Shown piece by piece: positions 60,791 through 64,000 of a stretch of 64,000 nt of DNA. Each line of letters begins with the position of its first letter. Position 1 is the stretch's first letter. Origin of the DNA: an uncultured Bryobacteraceae bacterium. GTDB taxonomy: Bacteria; Acidobacteriota; Terriglobia; Bryobacterales; Bryobacteraceae. The position numbers and the translations under genes were made by a program. Under the pieces are notes generated by a model. It was not told the origin of the DNA. It ran no database searches and saw only the letters and a program-made list of their open reading frames with translations. The stretch covers positions 186,001 through 250,000 of the forward strand of contig CALKXJ010000007.1 of NCBI GenBank assembly GCA_938003835.1, read 5' to 3'.

Positions 60791-60796
60791 AGTATA
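60791..60796 (-). promoter_or_regulatory. Possible -10 element for the molybdate transporter, leaderless geometry
   Basis: The minus strand reads TATACT, six bases, then the TTG start at 60784. It supports that unusual start codon. No clear -35. Confidence 0.35.
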
Positions 60797-60821
60797 AGGA
60801 ACGGTTCAGCCGAGACCGGGC

Positions 60822-61733
60822 TCAGGCTGCGCCGAAAGCGGCGATCGGATTTTCCCACAACAGCCGGCGGCGCCAGGCCGCCTCCAGGCGGGGAACGAAA
60901 TCGGTGTAAAGGTAAGTGTATCCCCGGTAGGCGCCGCCGCCCGGCTCGCCCACGCGGTACCAGCCGGCATCTTGCGAGATCAGCACCCGGCCGAGCAAGC
61001 CCGCGCCGGCCATATGCCGGACACAGCTCAGGTGCCAGTCCGCCGTCTTCTCGCTGATGCCGTCGAACTCCACCCAGGCGCCGGCGCGCGCCACGCGCTC
61101 GTGAATCGCATGGTCCCGCTCGTTCTGCGCGTGCACCCAGACGAATTTCTCCGGCGCCACGCGCTCGGCGGCGAAAATCTCGAGCTGCTCGAGCGCCGCG
61201 GCCCCGTCGCCCGTGTGCGAGGCGATGGTGAGTCCGGTGGCCCGGCTGGTGAGGGCTGCGGCCCGGACCAGCTTCCGGTCCAGTTCGTCGAGCGGTGCTT
61301 TGTTGACGCCGGTCTTGATGAAGCGCGGCCGCACGCCGTCGATGCCCTGCTCATATTCGGCGATCCAACGCCGGGCCAGCTCTTCGGCCGTTTCACGCCG
61401 CGCGAACGCCGGCACGAATTTGTGATTCGCCGCGCCATAGAGGCCGGTATTGGTCCAGATCTCGACTCCGGTGGCCTGCTCCAACCTCAGGCAAAGCCGC
61501 GCGTCGCGCCCCAGATAGTTCGGCGTGCACTCGAGCAGGCGCACGCAACCCAGCTTGCGAACCTCCTCCAGCTTCGGCCGGGCCACGCGAAAAACCTCCT
61601 CCGGGTCGTAGCGCCCCGGCCGGATCTCCTCGGCGCCGATAAAGTCCACCAGGATGTGCTCGTGCACGAGAATGCTTTTTTCGGCCGCGACGAGACGGCC
61701 GGCGAGAGTGGCGAGAAATTCGCGCCGCTGCAT
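60822..61733 (-). CDS. Phosphotriesterase-like lactonase family protein
   Basis: About 303 residues from the ATG at 61733. The amidohydrolase barrel has the HxH pair in ILVHEHILVDFIG, the bridging Lys in RFIKTGVNKAP, His in TIASHTGDG and FVWVHAQNERD, and the metal Asp in VLISQDAGWY, so both metal sites look complete. Relatives are lactonases rather than true phosphotriesterases. The first residues, MQRREFLATLAGRL, look like a shortened TAT leader without an obvious cleavage site. It lies one base after the stop of the dehydratase gene; a lactonase feeding an aldonate dehydratase is a sensible pair. Confidence 0.85.
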   Translation of the reverse strand: MQRREFLATLAGRLVAAEKSILVHEHILVDFIGAEEIRPGRYDPEEVFRVARPKLEEVRKLGCVRLLECTPNYLGRDARLCLRLEQATGVEIWTNTGLYGAANHKFVPAFARRETAEELARRWIAEYEQGIDGVRPRFIKTGVNKAPLDELDRKLVRAAALTSRATGLTIASHTGDGAAALEQLEIFAAERVAPEKFVWVHAQNERDHAIHERVARAGAWVEFDGISEKTADWHLSCVRHMAGAGLLGRVLISQDAGWYRVGEPGGGAYRGYTYLYTDFVPRLEAAWRRRLLWENPIAAFGAA

Positions 61734-61734
61734 C

Positions 61735-62901
61735 TTACCAGTCAAGCACCGCACCGTCCGGTGCGTAGGCTGCGGAGGCGAGCGGCTCCTGCACAAACGG
61801 GTGGCGCGCCGCCTCTTTCTCGTTCACCTCGATGCCCAGTCCCGGGCGCTCCGCCGGCAGCCAGTAACCCTTCTCGGTGCGCAACGAACTTTCCACCACC
61901 TCCCAGCGCCAGGGCACGTCGGCGAGCATGTCCTCCTGGATGAGGAAATTGGGCGTCGAAAGCGCAAAGTGAAGCGCGGCCGCATTCGCCACCGGCCCCA
62001 GCGGATTGTGCGGCGCCACACCGACGTAGTATGCCTCGGCCATCGCGGCAATCTTCTTGGCCTCAAGCAGGCCGCCGCAATGGCAAAGGTCGGGCTGAAT
62101 GACGTGCGCCGCGCGCTTCTCCAGCACCTCGCGGAACTGGTGGCGCGTCACCAGCCGTTCGCCGGTGGCGATCGGCACGCGCACGGCGGCGCGCACCTCC
62201 GCCAGCGCGTCGATGTTTTCCGGCGGGACCGGCTCTTCGCAGAAGTAAGGCCTGAGGTCCGCGATCGCGTTGATATAGTCGATCGCCGTCGCGGGCCAGG
62301 TCCGGCCGTGAAAGTCGATCATGATGTCGACCTCGTCACCCACGGCGCTCCGGAGCCGCTCCATGAGCTGGCGAAGCTTTTTCGCGTAAGGCGGGCCCAT
62401 CAGCGGCTCCGAGATCGGAACGAAGACGACCTTCACCGCCGTGTAGCCGCGCTCGATGACCTCGAGCGCCAGCTCCACCACCGGCTCCGGATCGAAGCTC
62501 TGGTAGACCGCCTTCATCTCGCCGCCGCCCAGGTGCGTATACATGCGGACCTTGTCCCGGACGGCCCCGCCGAGCAGTTTGTAAACCGGCACGCCCAGGA
62601 GCTTCCCCGTGATGTCCCAGCAGGCCTGCTCGATGCCGGAGATCGCCGACATGCCGATGACGCCCGGCCGGAAGAACGGCTGGCGGTAGAGCTTCTGGTA
62701 GATGTGTTCGATCCGTGTTGGATCCTCGCCGACAAGGAACGGGCGCAGATCCTCGACCGCGCCCACGACGGCGCGCGTCTTCCATTCGGTGGAAGCCTCG
62801 CCCCAGCCGTACAAACCGTCGGTATCCGTTTCGACTTTCACGAACACCCAGTTCCGCATCTGGGCGTTCACCACCACCGTGCGAACGTCCGTGATCTTCA
62901 T
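61735..62901 (-). CDS. Galactonate dehydratase-like enolase-superfamily enzyme
   Basis: 388 residues from the ATG at 62901, no signal peptide. The active-site pattern matches D-galactonate dehydratases: IMIDFHGRTW (metal Asp plus catalytic His two residues on), YFCEEPVPPEN (metal Glu), IATGERLVTRHQF (metal Glu) and GVAPHNPLGPVAN (catalytic His). It would convert an aldonate to a 2-keto-3-deoxy acid in the cytoplasm. The next gene encodes a lactonase-like enzyme, one base away. The frame continues upstream, but the extension is Cys/Arg-rich and lacks homology features. Confidence 0.88.
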   Translation of the reverse strand: MKITDVRTVVVNAQMRNWVFVKVETDTDGLYGWGEASTEWKTRAVVGAVEDLRPFLVGEDPTRIEHIYQKLYRQPFFRPGVIGMSAISGIEQACWDITGKLLGVPVYKLLGGAVRDKVRMYTHLGGGEMKAVYQSFDPEPVVELALEVIERGYTAVKVVFVPISEPLMGPPYAKKLRQLMERLRSAVGDEVDIMIDFHGRTWPATAIDYINAIADLRPYFCEEPVPPENIDALAEVRAAVRVPIATGERLVTRHQFREVLEKRAAHVIQPDLCHCGGLLEAKKIAAMAEAYYVGVAPHNPLGPVANAAALHFALSTPNFLIQEDMLADVPWRWEVVESSLRTEKGYWLPAERPGLGIEVNEKEAARHPFVQEPLASAAYAPDGAVLDW

Positions 62902-63008
62902 AGCGAGCTTTCGGGAACCTCGCGCCTCGGAACATGGGCCTGTCGCCACAGGCACGAACCGCTTCCTCCGAGTGTGGCACAGATCCACGCAGTCGTGGCC
63001 GAGCCTGG

Positions 63009-63037
63009 TTGCCATCGCCGAGGCAGACTCCTACAAT
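63009..63037 (+). promoter_or_regulatory. Promoter for the last gene: TTGCCA - 17 bp - TACAAT
   Basis: TTGCCA at 63009-63014 and TACAAT at 63032-63037 with an ideal 17-base spacer, the best sigma70-type match in the window. A GGAGGAG ribosome site follows at 63067-63073. Confidence 0.55.
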
Positions 63038-63079
63038 AGCGGACGGACTCGCCTGGATTCCTTCGCGGAGGAGTGAACG

Positions 63080-64000
63080 CTGAGGAATCCGCCCGACCGG
63101 CGAACCGCAGCCGTCCTGTGGTGCGCAATCGGCATGACGCTCTGCGTGCCTGCCGAAAGACCCCAAGCGACCGCGCAAAGTGGCATCCCGCCTGCTCGAA
63201 GCAGCCAGACCGCGCGCCGCCCCCAGGGACGCCGGCCAAGGTCACGCCTATCGCATGAAGATGGTCAAGGCGATAGATGAGCGCCTTCAGGCGCCCTATC
63301 TTCGCCAGAAGCATCTTGGTTCCCGTCGATTGGCAATCCCAGGGGGCCGTCGTATGGAACATTCAGCCCCTGGACCGGTGCAACCAGGTCCAGATCGCGC
63401 TCCGCGCCGGCGGATCTGACGGGCGTGGCATCGAAATCTTCCCCGCCTATAACTGGATCTGGGACGACGATTCGGCACTCGTTCTTCAGGCCAACGCCAT
63501 GCAGGCTCACTTCGGCGTGCGCCCGTGCGACGTGCAGCCGCCCATGCCCGCGGCCGAGTCCATCAAGAGCAGGCTCGGCCAGATACGGCCGAATGCCCGC
63601 CTGGTGCCCATCGAGCCCGCTCCCAAGTTGCAGGAGATGCTCGAGCGGCAGGCGCGCCAGACCGAGCAGTCCTTCGCACAGCACGGTCTCCGCCAGAGCG
63701 TTCGCCCCGATGCGGCCCGGGCCCGGCTGAGCTATGACCTCGCGCGCCCCCGCCGGCCAGTTGGACGCCTCCGAGAGATTCTTCGATCTCGTCTGGAGCA
63801 CCTCCCGCAGGAACCCGGAATGGGAAGCCCGGGTGATTCGGCTGATTTTTGAAATCAAGGGGATGGAGCTGGAAGGCATCCGCGACCGCTCCCGGATCGT
63901 CTCCCGGATGGCACAGGAGATCGCCGAGATGCAGGCCGAGGGCTGGGAGAGGCGGCAGCGCGCCGAGGATCGCATGTTCGGCTCGATGGTCGCGAGCATT
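63080..64000 (+). pseudogene. Secreted protein of unknown function, frameshifted and cut by the window end
   Basis: Six to seven bases after a GGAGGAG site lies CTG at 63080, opening a signal-peptide-like run (TAAVLWCAIGMTLCVPAE). The frame then moves: HAYRMKMVKAIDE near 63260, then SILVPVDWQSQGAVVWNIQP and IEIFPAYNWIWDDDSALVLQ in the longest intact segment (63277-63740), then, after a run of five C near 63735, GQLDASERFFDLVWSTSRRN and GMELEGIRDRSRIVSRMAQE to the end. Reading four C instead of five restores the last join. The core resembles secreted hypothetical proteins with a VPxDWxxxGxVxW pattern; no function is known. A GTG at 63073 in another frame is less likely. Confidence 0.5.

Noticed and set aside
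1-64000. tRNA or rRNA genes, insertion sequences, prophage or integrase genes
   Set aside because: I looked on both strands and recognised none; intergenic spaces are all shorter than about 180 bases.

Overview
The window is GC-rich, almost fully coding DNA from a free-living bacterium. The best guess is a member of the Acidobacteriota close to Solibacter/Bryobacter. This is an inference from gene content: many twin-arginine-exported Gfo/Idh/MocA, enolase-superfamily, DUF362 and GH172 proteins, an exosortase/EpsI locus, and a small repeated palindrome of the kind common in such genomes. Planctomycetes or Verrucomicrobia cannot be excluded without a marker-gene tree. I found no rRNA, tRNA, CRISPR array, insertion sequence or prophage. 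No stretch longer than about 180 bases lacks a gene.

Layout. 1-1.5 kb: the end of an exosortase gene and its EpsI partner. 1.5-8.9 kb (minus strand): a surface-polysaccharide cluster with four glycosyltransferase-type proteins (one fused to a methyltransferase), a DUF3108 protein and an ABC-2 export permease with an extra N-terminal domain; its ATPase is not in the window. 9-12.9 kb: RmuC, a ceramidase-like secreted protein and a TAT-exported Gfo/Idh oxidoreductase. 12.9-20.7 kb (minus): two K+/H+-type antiporters, a PPi-type phosphofructokinase, OsmC, a sugar isomerase/epimerase, a methyltransferase, bactofilin and a LysE exporter. 20.8-25.3 kb: a TAT-exported enolase-superfamily dehydratase, a GH172 enzyme and a secreted TPR/HExxH protein. 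25.3-34.1 kb (plus): DNA repair and proteolysis genes, namely YhaO/SbcD- and YhaN/SbcC-like proteins, PolX, an M16 peptidase pair and a Nudix hydrolase, mostly joined by 4-base start/stop overlaps. 34.1-34.5 kb: ribosomal proteins L33 and L28. 34.6-37.6 kb: MoaB, DUF362 and a second enolase-superfamily protein.

37.7-46.5 kb (minus) is the most unusual part: a compact three-gene assembly line. A 1827-residue protein reads fatty acyl-AMP ligase - acyl carrier - condensation - FkbH-like glyceryl transferase/phosphatase - carrier. Next come a glycosyltransferase and then a glycosyltransferase fused to a type II thioesterase. No amino-acid-activating domain is present. Read literally, the genes would load a fatty acid, load a glyceryl unit from 1,3-bisphosphoglycerate, join them, glycosylate and release, giving an acyl-glycerate glycolipid. 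This product is an inference.

46.6-53.1 kb: phosphoglycolate-type phosphatase, sugar isomerase, SDR, a PBP-type transpeptidase, a Gfo/Idh-cupin pair and an Nramp-like transporter. 53.1-56.1 kb: three consecutive family-2-type glycosyltransferases, each broken by one single-base frameshift. 56.1-62.9 kb (minus): CPBP protease, M3 oligopeptidase, ProC, a MOT1-type molybdate transporter, and a phosphotriesterase-like lactonase next to a galactonate-dehydratase-like enzyme. The last kilobase holds a secreted protein of unknown function, also frameshifted and cut by the window end.

Two features recur. Three copies of a ~33-base imperfect palindrome each begin at the stop codon of a plus-strand gene at a convergent junction. 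Several genes have a -10-like hexamer only 6-14 bases before the start codon, suggesting leaderless or very short-leader transcripts.
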